A stretch of DNA of 64,000 nucleotides, from NCBI RefSeq assembly GCF_025244705.1, contig NZ_CP104207.1, positions 1,364,001 through 1,428,000 of the forward strand, written 5' to 3'. This DNA is from Sphingopyxis sp. PET50. GTDB taxonomy: Bacteria > Pseudomonadota > Alphaproteobacteria > Sphingomonadales > Sphingomonadaceae. Below are positions 19,349 to 29,509 of the stretch, in pieces (the stretch's first letter is position 1; the number at the start of each line of letters is the position of its first letter). The translations under genes were made by a program, and so were the position numbers. The notes beneath the pieces were generated by a model. That model was not told the origin of the DNA, searched no databases, and worked only from the letters and a program-made list of their open reading frames with translations.

Positions 19349-22300
19349 ATGCGCAAGACCCTGTTCGCATCCACCTGTCTGGTGGCTCTCATGGCGACCC
19401 CCGCCTTCGCCGAAACCACCATCGGCACCGCCACGACCGCGCCCGTGCGCACCTCCACCGTGAAAACGGGCACGCCGGACGACATCAAGATCGCGGCGGC
19501 GGGATCGGTGACCCTGACCAGCGGCACCGCCGTCACGATCGACAGCAACCACAAGGTCGTCAACGACGGCACGATCCAGATCACCAACAGCGACGGCGCG
19601 ACCGGGATTTCGGCGAACGCCAGCACCGTCGGCGGGATCACCAACAGCGCGACCGGCAAGATCATCATCGACGAAACCTATGCCCCGACCGACATCGACA
19701 ATGACGGCGACCTCGACGGTCCCTTCGCGGTCGGCAGCAACCGCGTCGGCATCGCGACGCAGGGCGCCTTCACCGGCAATATCGTCAATTCGGGCGCGAT
19801 CACGGTCGAGGGCAACGACTCGGCGGGCATTCGCCTGGGCGGCCCGCTGACCGGCAATTTCACCAACGATGGCACGATTTCGGTCCTCGGCGACCGCGCG
19901 CTCGGGGTCGGGCTGCAGGATGTGACCGGCAATGTCCGCCTTGCCGGGACGATCACCGCGACCGGGCTCGATGCCACCGCCGCGCGGCTCAGCGGCAATA
20001 TCACCGGCGCGCTCGTCGTGCAGGGCAATCTGACCGCAACGGGCTATCGCTTCACCAGCCCGCCCGCCGACCCGTCGAAGCTCGACGCCGACGACCTGCT
20101 GAACGGTGGCCCGGCGCTGTCGATCGAGGGCGACGTGACCGGCGGGATCGTCCTCGCCGTCCCGCCCAAGGACAGCAGTTCGACCGACAATGACGAGGAC
20201 AAGGACGGCATCGAGGACGCGAAGGAAGGCTCGGCGGTCGTCCGCTCCTTCGGCTCGGCGCCGGCGATGCGCATCGGCGCCGCGAACCGCGATGTGACGA
20301 TCGGTCCGGTCGCCGGGACCGGCACCAACTTCGGCGTGATCGTCGACGGCACGATCCTCGGCAACGGCCTTTATACCGGCAAGGACGCCACCGCGGTCCA
20401 GATCGGCGGCCTCGGCGGCAACGTCACCGTTGCCGGCGGCCTCGCGATCGGCAGCAGCGGCAATGTGACCGCGATTTCGAACGGCGCCTCGGCGACCGCG
20501 ATCCGGATCGGTGCGGGCGCGACGCTCCCCGAAATCCGCAACGCCGGCAAGATCGAGGCGTCGGGCGGCAAGGACGCCACCGCGATCACCACCGGCATCC
20601 TCGTCGAGGCGGGCAGCAACGTCGGGATGATCCGCAACAGCGGCACCATCGGCGCCAAGGCGGCGGGCAATGACGGCACCGCGCGCGGCATCGTCGACCT
20701 GTCGGGCAATGTCGACCTGGTCGAGAACAGCGGGACGATCAGCGCCACCGGCGCGCTCGCGACCTCGGGCCGCAACATCGCGATCGACCTGTCGGCGAAC
20801 GGCGGCGGCGCGACGGTCAAGCAGACCGCCGTCGCCTCGGGCGTCGCGGCGCCCGCGATCGTCGGCGACGTGCGCTTCGGCGCGGGCAATGACGTTTTCG
20901 ACATCGCTGACGGATCGGTGAAGGGCAACAGCTTCTTCGGCGCCGAGCAACAACAGCCTCGCCCTCTCGGGCGACGCGATTTACGAAGGCAATGCGACCT
21001 TCGGCGGCGGCAACGACAGCATGACGCTGGCGGGCACGTCGAAATTCACCGGCCTTGCCGATTTCGGCGGCGGCACCGATACGCTGACCATCGGCGGGAC
21101 GTCGGTCTTCTCGGGCCGTCTCGCCAACGCCCAGGGCCTGTCGGTCGCGGTCAACGGCGGCACCTTCGATGTCGGCGGCGCGGCGACCATTTCCTCGCTC
21201 GCCGTCACCGACAAGGGCGTGCTCGGCGTCACCCTCGACGGCGGCAGCAGCGGCACCGCGATCCAGGTCACCGGCAACGCCAGCTTCGGCGCCGACTCGA
21301 AACTCGCACTGCGCCTCACCAGCCTCGACAATGCCGAGGGCCAGCATATCGTGCTGACCGCGGGCACGCTGACCGGTGCGAACAACCTGACGACCAGTTC
21401 GACGCTGCTGCCCTTCCTCTACAAGGGCACGCTGACCTCGAACGCGACCCAGCTGATCGTCGATGTGTCGCGCAAGAATGTCACCGAGCTCGGCCTCAAC
21501 CGCTCCGAGGGCAGCGCCTTCGACGCGGTGATCGACGCGCTGGCGGCCGACGAGGATATCGAGCAGGTGTTCCTCGACATCACCGACGGCGCGCAGTTCA
21601 GGAACCAGCTCGGCCAGATGCTGCCCGAGCATGAAGGCGGCGTGTTCGAGACCGTCACCTCGGGCTCGCGCGCGCTCGGCCGCTATCTGATGGACCCGAA
21701 CGCCCCGTTCCAGGACGAGGGCAAATGGGGTTACTGGATCAATCAGGCCGTCTGGGGCACGTCGAAGAGCATCGGCGACACCGCCGGTTACGACGTGACC
21801 GGCTGGGGCGTCTCGCTCGGCGCCGAGATCAAGACCGATGTCGGCAATTTCGGCGGCTCGGTCGCCTATCTCAGCGGCAAGGACGGCAACGCCAGCAATG
21901 CCAACGAGGTTTCGTCGAGCCAGTTCGAGGGCGCCTTGCACTGGCGCCTGCGTTCGGACGGCTGGATGGCAAGCGCCCGCGTCTCGGGCGCCCCGATCAG
22001 CTTCAAGGGCACCCGCCTGTTCCAGGCCGAAGCCGGCGCCGAGGACATCAACGAAACGATCCGCGGCAAATGGGACGGCACGCTGTGGTCGGCATCGGGC
22101 TCGCTGGCGCACGACGGCCGCCTCGGCGGCCTGTCGGTGCGGCCGATGGTCGCGGTCGATTATTACAAGCTGAAAGAGGACGGCTACACCGAAACGGGCG
22201 GCGGCGACGCGCTCGACCTCACCGTCCTCTCCCGCGACAGCGACGAACTCGCGGTGTCGGGCACCGTCGCGGTCGGCCTCGATTTCGGCGGCGCCGACGA

Positions 22301-22559
22301 ATATGACGGCTGGACGCGCTTCGAGATCGAAGGCGGTCGGCGCCAGATCGTCGGCGGTTCGCTCGGCACGACGACGGCGTCGTTCAAGGACGGCACGCCC
22401 TTCACCCTTACCCCCGATGATCGCACGAGCGGCTGGGTCGGCCGCATCCGCGGCATCGCCGGCAATTCGGCCTTTCAGGTCGGCGGCGAACTGTCCGCGG
22501 AAGAACAACAGAGCCATGTGGCCTGGGCATTCCGTGCGAGCCTCAAGGTTGGCCTCTAG
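19349..22559 (+). CDS. Autotransporter with beta-helix passenger (frame corrected)
   Basis: About 1070 residues. Signal peptide MRKTLFASTCLVALMATPAFA, a passenger of repeated short strands with I-N-G/T turns (NDGTIQITNSDGATGI, NSGTIGAKAAGNDGTA), then a C-terminal autotransporter barrel from about residue 800 (GYWINQAVWGTSKSIGD to the final RASLKVGL). The last residue is Leu rather than the usual Phe/Trp. A short acidic run, DNDEDKDGIEDAKEG near residue 285, resembles a calcium-binding thrombospondin type 3 turn. The barrel anchors the passenger outside the cell. An extra A at 20946 inside GCCGGC breaks the frame near residue 530. The passenger function is unknown; adhesion or self-association is common for the family. 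Confidence 0.85.
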
Positions 22560-22620
22560 CCCCCCGGCCAACCTTGCGCGCAAGGGGGAAGCATACCCCA
22601 CCCTCCAGCTTCCCCCTTGC
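22547..22620. terminator. Two stacked hairpins after the autotransporter
   Basis: The first arm pair AAGGTTGGCC / GGCCAACCTT spans the stop codon. A second, 13-base-pair pair GCAAGGGGGAAGC / GCTTCCCCCTTGC lies at 22580-22592 and 22608-22620. Neither is followed by a T-run, so factor-independent termination is not certain. Confidence 0.55.
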
Positions 22621-22803
22621 CTTGCCCTTCACGAACGATCGAGGATCATGATTGCCGCCACCGCCCTTCCCCTCCCCCGGCAGAAGCATCGCTTCGGTGC
22701 GGGCGGGGCCACGCCGCGGTTGCGCGCGGCGCACGGCACGCTATATGACGGGGCCGCCAGGGGGACGTGGGGCACCGGTGCAACAGGTGTCGTTCAGCAA
22801 CAG

Positions 22804-23349
22804 ATGGCGTTCCGAATCAATCCTTCCATGACCGAGGCGACCGACGCATCCGGCCCCGCGCAGGGCATCGAAGGCGTGCTGCTCGCCAACCGCGACCGCA
22901 TCGTCCGTTTCCTCGAGGCGCGCGGCGCGGGCGACGGCGCCGAGGATTTGTTCCAGGACCTGTGGATGCGGCTGACCGAACGGCGCAGCGGGCCGATCGC
23001 CGATCCCCTGTCCTATGTCATGCGCGCCGCGAACAATCTGATGCTCGACCGCTATCGCTCGGCGCGCCAGCGGATGCTGCGCGACCATGCCTGGAGCGAA
23101 ACCGGTGCGGTCGAAAAACCCTCGGCCGAAGCCGCGCTCATCTCGCGCGAGCAGCTCGCGCGGGTCGAGGCCGCGATCGCCGCGACCGGCGACCGCCCGG
23201 CGCGCATCTTTCGCCGCTTCCGCATCGACGGCATCGCCCAGCGCGACATCGCCGCCGAATTCGGCGTCAGCCTCAGCACGGTGGAGGCCGATCTGCGCAA
23301 GGTTTATGCGACGCTCGCCGCGGTCAGGAGGCAATTCGATGACGTCTGA
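22804..23349 (+). CDS. ECF sigma factor, FecI-like
   Basis: 181 residues from ATG 22804 (ATG 22828 is an alternative). Region 2 is seen in GAEDLFQDLWMRLTERR and PLSYVMRAANNLMLDRYR; region 4 in GIAQRDIAAEFGVSLSTVEADLRKVYATL. This SLSTVEADLRK pattern is typical of FecI-type sigma factors, which act with a FecR anti-sigma and a FecA-like receptor. Both follow immediately, the FecR start overlapping this stop by 11 bases. It should direct RNA polymerase to the promoter of the receptor or other iron/substrate genes. The inducer is unknown. Confidence 0.88.
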   Translation: MAFRINPSMTEATDASGPAQGIEGVLLANRDRIVRFLEARGAGDGAEDLFQDLWMRLTERRSGPIADPLSYVMRAANNLMLDRYRSARQRMLRDHAWSETGAVEKPSAEAALISREQLARVEAAIAATGDRPARIFRRFRIDGIAQRDIAAEFGVSLSTVEADLRKVYATLAAVRRQFDDV

Positions 23350-24277
23350 CACGACCGCCATCGAAGCCCGCGCGATCGACTGGGTCATCGCCCAGCGCGA
23401 CCCCGGTTTCGCCGACTGGGACGGTTTCGCCGACTGGCTGGCCGAGGATACGGCGCACGCCGCCGCCTATGATGCCGTCGCGCTGCTCGACGCCGATCTC
23501 GACGCCCTGCCCGCGCGGCCCGCCTCCCTCGTCGCCGTCAATGATGAGGCCCCCGCCCCGCGCCGCCCGTCGCGCCGCGCTTGGTTCGGCGGGGCGATCG
23601 CCGCCGCGCTGGTCGCCGCGATCGCGCTGCCCAACCTCGGCCTGTTCGGCGATCCCGACCGCATTCAGACGGCGGCGGGCGAACATCGCACCCTGACGCT
23701 GGCCGACGGGTCGAAGATCGAAATCAACGGCGGCTCGGTCGTCCTGCTCGACGAGGACCGCCCGCGCTTCGCGCGCCTCGAAAGCGGCGAAGCGATGTTC
23801 CACATCGTCCACCGCGAGCGCGATCCCTTCGTGGTCGAGGCCGGCGGCAACCGCATCGTCGATCTCGGCACCGCCTTCAACGTCGTCCGGCGCGACCGGC
23901 AGACGGCGGTCGCGGTGTCGGAAGGGATCGTGGTCTACAATCCCGGCCGCGACAATGTCCGCATGCTTGCGGGCGAAAGCATCGAGGCCGGCGACGGCGA
24001 CAAGACGCCGCCGAAGGTGCGCCGCATCGACGCCGCCTCCATAGGCGGCTGGCGCAGCGGGCTGCTCGTCTATCCCGGCACGCCGCTGACGGTGGTCGCC
24101 GAGGATCTGCGGCGCACCGCCGGCATGGAGGTCGCCATCGCGCCTTCGGCGGCGGGCATCGGTTTCCGCGGCGCACTGGTCGTGAGCGACGATCGCACCC
24201 GCACGGTCGCCGACCTCGCCGCGCTGTCGGGCACCCGTGCCGAAAGGCGCGGCGACGGCTGGGTGCTGACGCGCTGA
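23339..24277 (+). CDS. FecR-like anti-sigma/signal transducer
   Basis: 312 residues. The N-terminal cytoplasmic part (IDWVIAQRDPGFADWDGFADWLAED) is the DUF4880-like region that binds the sigma factor. One membrane helix (AAALVAAIALPNLGLFG, about residue 85) is followed by the periplasmic FecR domain, with GEHRTLTLADGSKIEINGGS and FVVEAGGNRIVDLGTAFNV. It passes the receptor signal from the periplasm to the sigma factor. It lies between the sigma factor (overlap) and the receptor (one base apart), the standard order. Confidence 0.9.
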   Translation: MTSDTTAIEARAIDWVIAQRDPGFADWDGFADWLAEDTAHAAAYDAVALLDADLDALPARPASLVAVNDEAPAPRRPSRRAWFGGAIAAALVAAIALPNLGLFGDPDRIQTAAGEHRTLTLADGSKIEINGGSVVLLDEDRPRFARLESGEAMFHIVHRERDPFVVEAGGNRIVDLGTAFNVVRRDRQTAVAVSEGIVVYNPGRDNVRMLAGESIEAGDGDKTPPKVRRIDAASIGGWRSGLLVYPGTPLTVVAEDLRRTAGMEVAIAPSAAGIGFRGALVVSDDRTRTVADLAALSGTRAERRGDGWVLTR

Positions 24278-24278
24278 G

Positions 24279-26754
24279 ATGCGGCATCGCCTGCCCCTTC
24301 TGGCCGCCGCTGCCCTGCTCTGCGTCCCCGGTGCGGCGTCGGCGGCCGAAGAACGCAGCTTCGATGTGCCGCGCGGCACGCTCGCCACCGCCCTGCCCCT
24401 CGTCAGCCGCCAGGGCGGGGTCAGCATCAGCGTCGGCGACGCCCGATTGTGGAACGGCCGCGTCAGGCCGGTGCGCGGGCGGATGAGCGTCGAGGAGGCG
24501 ATCCGCCGGATGCTCGCCGGCTCCGACGCGCGCGCGGTGCGCGTCAGTGCGACGAGCTGGCGGATCGAGCGCCGCCCGCCGGTTGCCAAGGTCGCGCGCC
24601 GCGCCACCTCGCCGCCGCCGCAACCGCCGCCGAGGCCCAGCGTGCCGGTCGATGTCATCGCGCCCCCCGAGGACGACATCATCGTCACCGCCTCCAAGAC
24701 CGACATTCCCCACGCGAATTTCGCGGGCGTCGCCACCCTTCTCGGTGGCGGCGATTTGGCGTTCGGCGGCGAGCGCGGCATGGATTCGATCCTGTCGCGC
24801 ATGGCGACCGTCTCCTCGACCCATCTGGGTTCGGGGCGCAACAAGCTGTTCATCCGCGGCATCGCCGATTCCAGCTTCACCGGCCCGACCCAGTCGACCG
24901 TCGGCCAGTATCTCGGCGACATCCGCCTCAGCTACAATGCGCCCGATCCCGACCTGCGCCTCTATGATATCCAGAGCGTCGAGGTGCTCGAAGGGCCGCA
25001 GGGGACGCTTTATGGCGCGGGCTCGCTCGGCGGCATCATCCGCGTCGTGCCGCGGGCGCCCGATCCCGACGTCCGGTTCGTCCAGGCGAGCGCGGGCGTC
25101 TCGGTCACCCAGCATGGCGATCCCGGCGGCGACATCGGCGCGACGCTGAACCTGCCCGTCGCGGACGGCCGCCACGCGCTCCGTCTCGTCGGCTATATGG
25201 TCAGCGACGGCGGCTATATCGACAATATGCTGCGCGGGCAGAAGGACACCAATCGCGTCGATGTGCGCGGCGGCCGCGGCACCTTCCGCTTCGACGCGGG
25301 CGACGACTGGACCGTCGATCTCGGCGGCGTCTATCAGTCGATCAAGTCCGAAGACGCCCAATATACCGACCGCGACGCGCCGCCGCTCGTCCGCAATTCG
25401 ATGGTCGATCAATATGCGCGCGCCAAATATGGCATGGGCACGATCGTCGTCATGAAGGACTGGGACGGGCTGCATTTCCAGTCGTCGAACGCGGCGGTCA
25501 GCCACCGCGTCATCGAACGCTTCGACGCGAGCAAGCCCGGCGATCCGCCGCGGATCCTCGACCAGCGCAACGCGACGCGCCTGTTCGTCAGCGAAACGCG
25601 CCTGTCGCGGCCCTATCGCGACGGGCTTGGCTGGGTGATCGGCGCCAGCATCCTCGACAATCGCACGCGCCAGAACCGCGAATATGGCGATGCCTTCGCG
25701 CAGGCGCCGCTGACCGGCGTGACCAACAGCATCACCGAATTCACCGGCTATGGCGAGGCGACGGTGGAGATCGTCCCCTATGTCGTCGCCTCGGGCGGGC
25801 TGCGCCTGTCGCACGCGCGGCTCGGCGGCAGCGGCGAGGATGTGCCGTTCGCCCTCGCCGCGGCGAACCGCGCCATCGCGATCGAGGCGCACCGCACCGA
25901 AACCGACCTTCTGCCCTCGGCGTCGCTGCTCGCCTCGCCCGTCCACAATGTGACGCTCTATGTGCGCTATCAGGAGGGGTTCCGTCCGGGCGGCCTCGCG
26001 GTCGACAGCAATTTCGTCCGCCGTTTCCGCAACGACCGGGTCCAGACCGTCGAGGGCGGCGTCCGCTTCGGCGAGAAGGGCCACACGCCCTTCGACGCCA
26101 ATATCGCGGTCTCGCACAGCCGCTGGCGCGACATCCAGGCCGACTTCATCGATTCGAACGGCTTCCCCAGCACCGCGAACATCGGCGACGGGCGGATCAC
26201 CAGCATCTCGGGGGCGCTGGCGGTACGGCCGATGCCGGGCCTGTCGTTCGATCTCGGCGCGGTCTACAACCACAGCCGCGTCGACAAATTGTTCGCCGAA
26301 GCGCTGCGCTCGATCGTCGTCCAGAATGCCAGCGCGGGCGGGATTGTCATCGGCACCCCGGTCGGCGCCGACGGCACGGTGCCGACCTCGGTACTGATCG
26401 GCCGCCTCGGCCAGATCCCCAATGTCGCGCGCTACGCGGCGCGCGCAGCGGTCAATTACGAAACCGTGATGGGCGACGAGGATTTCCGGCTCAACGGCTG
26501 GGCCAATTATGTCGGCCCGTCGCGGCTCGGCATCGGCCCGATCCTCGGCGAGGGCCAGGGCGATTATGTCGACACCGGGCTCGCGATGCGGCTGGGCAAT
26601 GGCCGAGCGCGGCCTGTCGCTGACGCTGACCAACCTCTTCGACGCGCGCGGCAACCGCTTCTCGCTGGGCACGCCGTTCGTCGAGGGTAGCGCGGGCTAT
26701 CTGACCCCGCTGCGCCCGAGAACGCTGCGGATCGCGGTCGACGTGGCTTATTGA
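24279..26754 (+). CDS. TonB-dependent receptor with STN signalling domain (frame corrected)
   Basis: About 825 residues. Signal peptide MRHRLPLLAAAALLCVPGAASA, then an STN domain (FDVPRGTLATALPLVSRQGG through SVEEAIRRMLAGSDARAV) that contacts the FecR protein, a Pro-rich linker and a TonB-box-like DDIIVTASK. The plug follows (HLGSGRNKLFIRGIADSSFT) and then a 22-strand barrel ending LRIAVDVAY. An extra A at 26606 in GCCGGC breaks the frame 50 residues before the end, hiding the last strands; corrected it reads GRRGLSLTLTNLFDARGNRF. Typical ligands are ferric siderophores or carbohydrates; nothing here tells which. The STN domain plus the two genes before it make this a cell-surface signalling system. 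Confidence 0.9.
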
Positions 26755-26787
26755 TTGCGGCCGGAGGGCCAAGGTGGGGTTCCCGCC

Positions 26788-26937
26788 ATTCCCCTCCCTT
26801 TTAGGGAGGGGTTAGGGGTGGGTAGCGGGCGTAGCGAGCAAGAAGGAAGAGCACCGCCTTCGGCGGTTACCCACCCCCAGCCCCTCCCTTGCAGGGAGGG
26901 GAGGTAGATGCCCGCTACCGCCCAAAACCCGCCAACA
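26788..26937. repeat. Palindromic intergenic repeat, copy 2
   Basis: Same element as at 518-657, in the same orientation, with the same three inverted repeats (CCCTCCCTTTTAGGGAGGG, CCGCCTTCGGCGG, CCCCTCCCTTGCAGGGAGGGG) and with a similar right flank (CCGCTACCGCCCAAAACC). A handful of substitutions and one or two single-base gaps separate the copies. It sits between the receptor and the convergent acyl-CoA dehydrogenase. Confidence 0.8.
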
Positions 26938-26940
26938 CCT

Positions 26941-28080
26941 CTACTCCGCCAAAGTCAGCGCCTCATAACGCTCCATATGATAATCGGCGCTGCCGAACTG
27001 GCCCTCGATCATCGTCGCGCGCTTGAAATAATGGCCGATCGCCAGTTCCTGCGTGATGCCGATGCCGCCATGGGTCTGGATCGCGTTCTGGCCGACGAAT
27101 TTCGCGCCGCGCGCGACCTTGTTCTTTGCCGCCGACACCGCCGCCTTGCGTTCGTCGGCGGGCAGGCCCAGCTTCAGCGTGCCCATGATCGTCATCGAGC
27201 GCGCCTGTTCGACCTCCATGAACATGTCGACCATGCGGTGCTGCAGCACCTGGAACTTGGCGATCGGAATGCCGAACTGCTTGCGCTGCTGCGTATATTC
27301 CAGCGTGCCTTCGTGCAGCTTCTGCATCACGCCGGTCGCTTCGGCGCAGACCGCGACGGTCGCCTCGTCGACCACCTGTTCGATCAGCGCCAGCCCCTCG
27401 CCCTCGCCGCCGAGCAGCGCGTCGGCGGGGATCGCGACATTCTCGAAATAGATTTCCGACGCGCGGCTGCCGTCGACGGTGGGATAGTCGCGGCGGACGA
27501 TGCCCGCCAGACTGGCGTCGATCAGGAACAGCGACACGCCGTCCCTGTCGCGCTGGCCGCCAGAAGTGCGCGCGGTGACGAGCAGCTGCGTCGCCCAAGG
27601 CGCGGCATAGACGACACCCTTATGGCCGTTCAGCACATAACCCTCGCCGTCCTTCTTCGCGGTCGTGCGAAGATTGGCGAGGTCGTAGCGGCCCTGCGGT
27701 TCGGCATAGGCGAAGGCGACGATGACATTGCCCGCGATGATCTCGGGGATGAACCTGTCGGCCTGCGCTCCGCCGACGGCCTTCAGCGCGCCGCCCGCGA
27801 TGACCACGGTCGGCAGGTACGGCTCGATGCCGAGAACCTTGCCCAGTTCCTCCATGACGATCGCATTTTCGAGCGCGCCGCCGCCGAGGCCGCCATGCTC
27901 TTCGGAAAAGGAAGCGCCGAGCATCCCCAGGTCCTGCGCCAGCGCGGTCCAGATCGCCGGGTCGCGGCCTTCGTCGCTGGCGATGAACTTCTGGCGCGTC
28001 TCGAAATCATAGGTGTCGCCGAGGAAGCGGGCCAGCGTGTCGCGGATCATGTCCTGCGTTTCGGTGTAGGTGAAATCCAT
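26941..28080 (-). CDS. Acyl-CoA dehydrogenase
   Basis: 379 residues from MDFTYTETQDMIRDTLARFL. The family pattern is present: FAYAEPQGRYDL in the FAD/substrate region, GEGLALIEQVVDEATVA and the C-terminal ATMIEGQFGSADYHMERY. The C-terminal helix QTHGGIGITQELAIGHYFKRA is a standard ACAD signature. These flavoenzymes introduce the alpha-beta double bond in acyl-CoA thioesters; members paired like this with a second dehydrogenase are often obligate heteromers in steroid or branched-chain acid catabolism (FadE-type), which I infer from the pairing only. The frame is intact. It is transcribed after the next gene, with a REP-like repeat between. Confidence 0.9.
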   Translation of the reverse strand: MDFTYTETQDMIRDTLARFLGDTYDFETRQKFIASDEGRDPAIWTALAQDLGMLGASFSEEHGGLGGGALENAIVMEELGKVLGIEPYLPTVVIAGGALKAVGGAQADRFIPEIIAGNVIVAFAYAEPQGRYDLANLRTTAKKDGEGYVLNGHKGVVYAAPWATQLLVTARTSGGQRDRDGVSLFLIDASLAGIVRRDYPTVDGSRASEIYFENVAIPADALLGGEGEGLALIEQVVDEATVAVCAEATGVMQKLHEGTLEYTQQRKQFGIPIAKFQVLQHRMVDMFMEVEQARSMTIMGTLKLGLPADERKAAVSAAKNKVARGAKFVGQNAIQTHGGIGITQELAIGHYFKRATMIEGQFGSADYHMERYEALTLAE

Positions 28081-28091
28081 CTTCTTGTCCT

Positions 28092-28181
28092 CGTCGCCCC
28101 CGCGTAGGCGGGGCCGCTGTAGGTTTACATTGCGGTGCCGGAAAAGGCCGATCGCGGCCCCCGCCTTCGCGGGGGCGACGC
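28092..28181. repeat. REP-like inverted repeat between the two dehydrogenases
   Basis: Two arms, GTCGCCCCCGCGTAGGCGGGG at about 28093 and CCCCCGCCTTCGCGGGGGCGAC at about 28159, are complementary apart from one or two bases, with about 45 bases between them. Each arm can also fold on itself. Such paired palindromes look like REP doublets. It may act on mRNA stability between the two genes. Confidence 0.6.
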
Positions 28182-28186
28182 GCTTG

Positions 28187-29381
28187 TCAGAGGCCGAGCA
28201 CCATCTTCGCGATGATATTGCGCTGGATCTCGTTCGACCCGCCGTAAATCGTCGTCTTGCGGACGTTGAAATAGGTCGGCGCCGCGCGGTGCGCATAGTC
28301 GGGGCCGATCGGATGCTCGTTGTCGCCCTCTCCGAAACCGCGGAAATAGGGGGCGCCATAATGGCCGACCGCCTCCAGCGTCAGTTCGGTCAGCCGCTGC
28401 TGGATTTCCGATCCCTTGATCTTGAGCAGGCTCGATTCCGGCCCCGGACCCTTGCCCGCGTTCGGGCTAGGCCAGGCTGCGCAGCTCGGTGAATTCGAGC
28501 GCGGTCAGGTCGATCTCCAGTTCGGCGATCTTGCGCTTGAAGAAGGCGTTCTGGATCAGCGGCTTGTCGCCATCGAGCTCGGTGCGCGCGATGTCCTTGA
28601 CCTTCTCGACCCCGCGCTTCGACGCCGCAACGCCGGCGATGCCGGTGCGTTCGTGCGCAAGCAGGAATTTGGCGCAGGTCCAGCCCTTGTTCTCTTCATA
28701 GACGCGCTGCGACTGCGGCACGCGGACGTCCTCCAGCCACACCTCGTTGACCTCATGCTCGCCGCCCAATGTGATGATCGGGCGCACGGTGATGCCGGGC
28801 GACTTCATATTGATGAGAAGGAAGCTGATGCCTTCCTGCTGCTTGGCGTCCTTGTCGGTGCGGACGAGGAAAAAGCCCCAGTCGGCGTGCTGCGCCATCG
28901 TCGTCCAGGTCTTCTGGCCGTTGACGATATAGTCGTCGCCGTCGGGCACGGCGGTCGTGCGCAGGCTCGCGAGGTCGGACCCGGCGCCCGGCTCCGAATA
29001 GCCCTGGCACCACCAATCCTCGCCCGACAGGATGCGCGGCAGGAAATAGGCCTTCTGCTCGGGCGTGCCGAAGGTGTAGATTACCGGCCCGACCATCGCG
29101 AGGCCGAAGGGCATCAGGCGGATGCAGTCGGCGCGCGCGGTTTCCTCGGAGAAGATGAACCGCTGCGTCGGGGTCCAGCCGGTGCCGCCATATTCGACCG
29201 GCCATGCGGGGGCGACCCAGCCCTTGTTGTACAACACCTTGTGCCAGGCGAGGAAATCCTCCTTGCTCAGCTCTTCGCCCTCATCCTGCTTGCCGCGCAG
29301 TTCCTGCGGGTAATTTTCGGCGATGAAGCTGCGCACTTCCTGCTGGAAGGCGAGGTCTTCGGGGCTGAACTCCATGTCCAT
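28187..29381 (-). CDS. Acyl-CoA dehydrogenase, second subunit (frame corrected)
   Basis: About 397 residues starting MDMEFSPEDLAFQQEVRSFI. It has WHKVLYNKGWVAPAWPVEYG, QGYSEPGAGSDLASLRTTAV (FAD-binding loop) and HERTGIAGVAASKR. In the given sequence it ends early at LRSLA plus stop; replacing TA at 28468-28469 by C (restoring GCCGGC) continues the frame through KIKGSEIQQRLTELTLEAVG and the C-terminal TIYGGSNEIQRNIIAKMVLG to the stop at 28187. That ending is the canonical dehydrogenase C-terminus with the Glu of GSNEIQ region, so the correction is well supported. Likely partner of the gene downstream. Confidence 0.9.
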
Positions 29382-29509
29382 GACGATTCTCCCAAGGGCT
29401 GTGCCGCCCTTATATGGACGGTTCACGCTTACGTAAAGGTAAGTTGTATTTCGCTACTAGATATGCGCGACCATCGTGAAAATCCGCCGCCTTGTCCAGC
29501 GCGCCGATG

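Noticed and set aside
20160..20260. A calcium-binding EF-hand in the autotransporter
   Set aside because: The acidic run DNDEDKDGIEDAKEG is suggestive, but a single copy without clear loop spacing is not enough.
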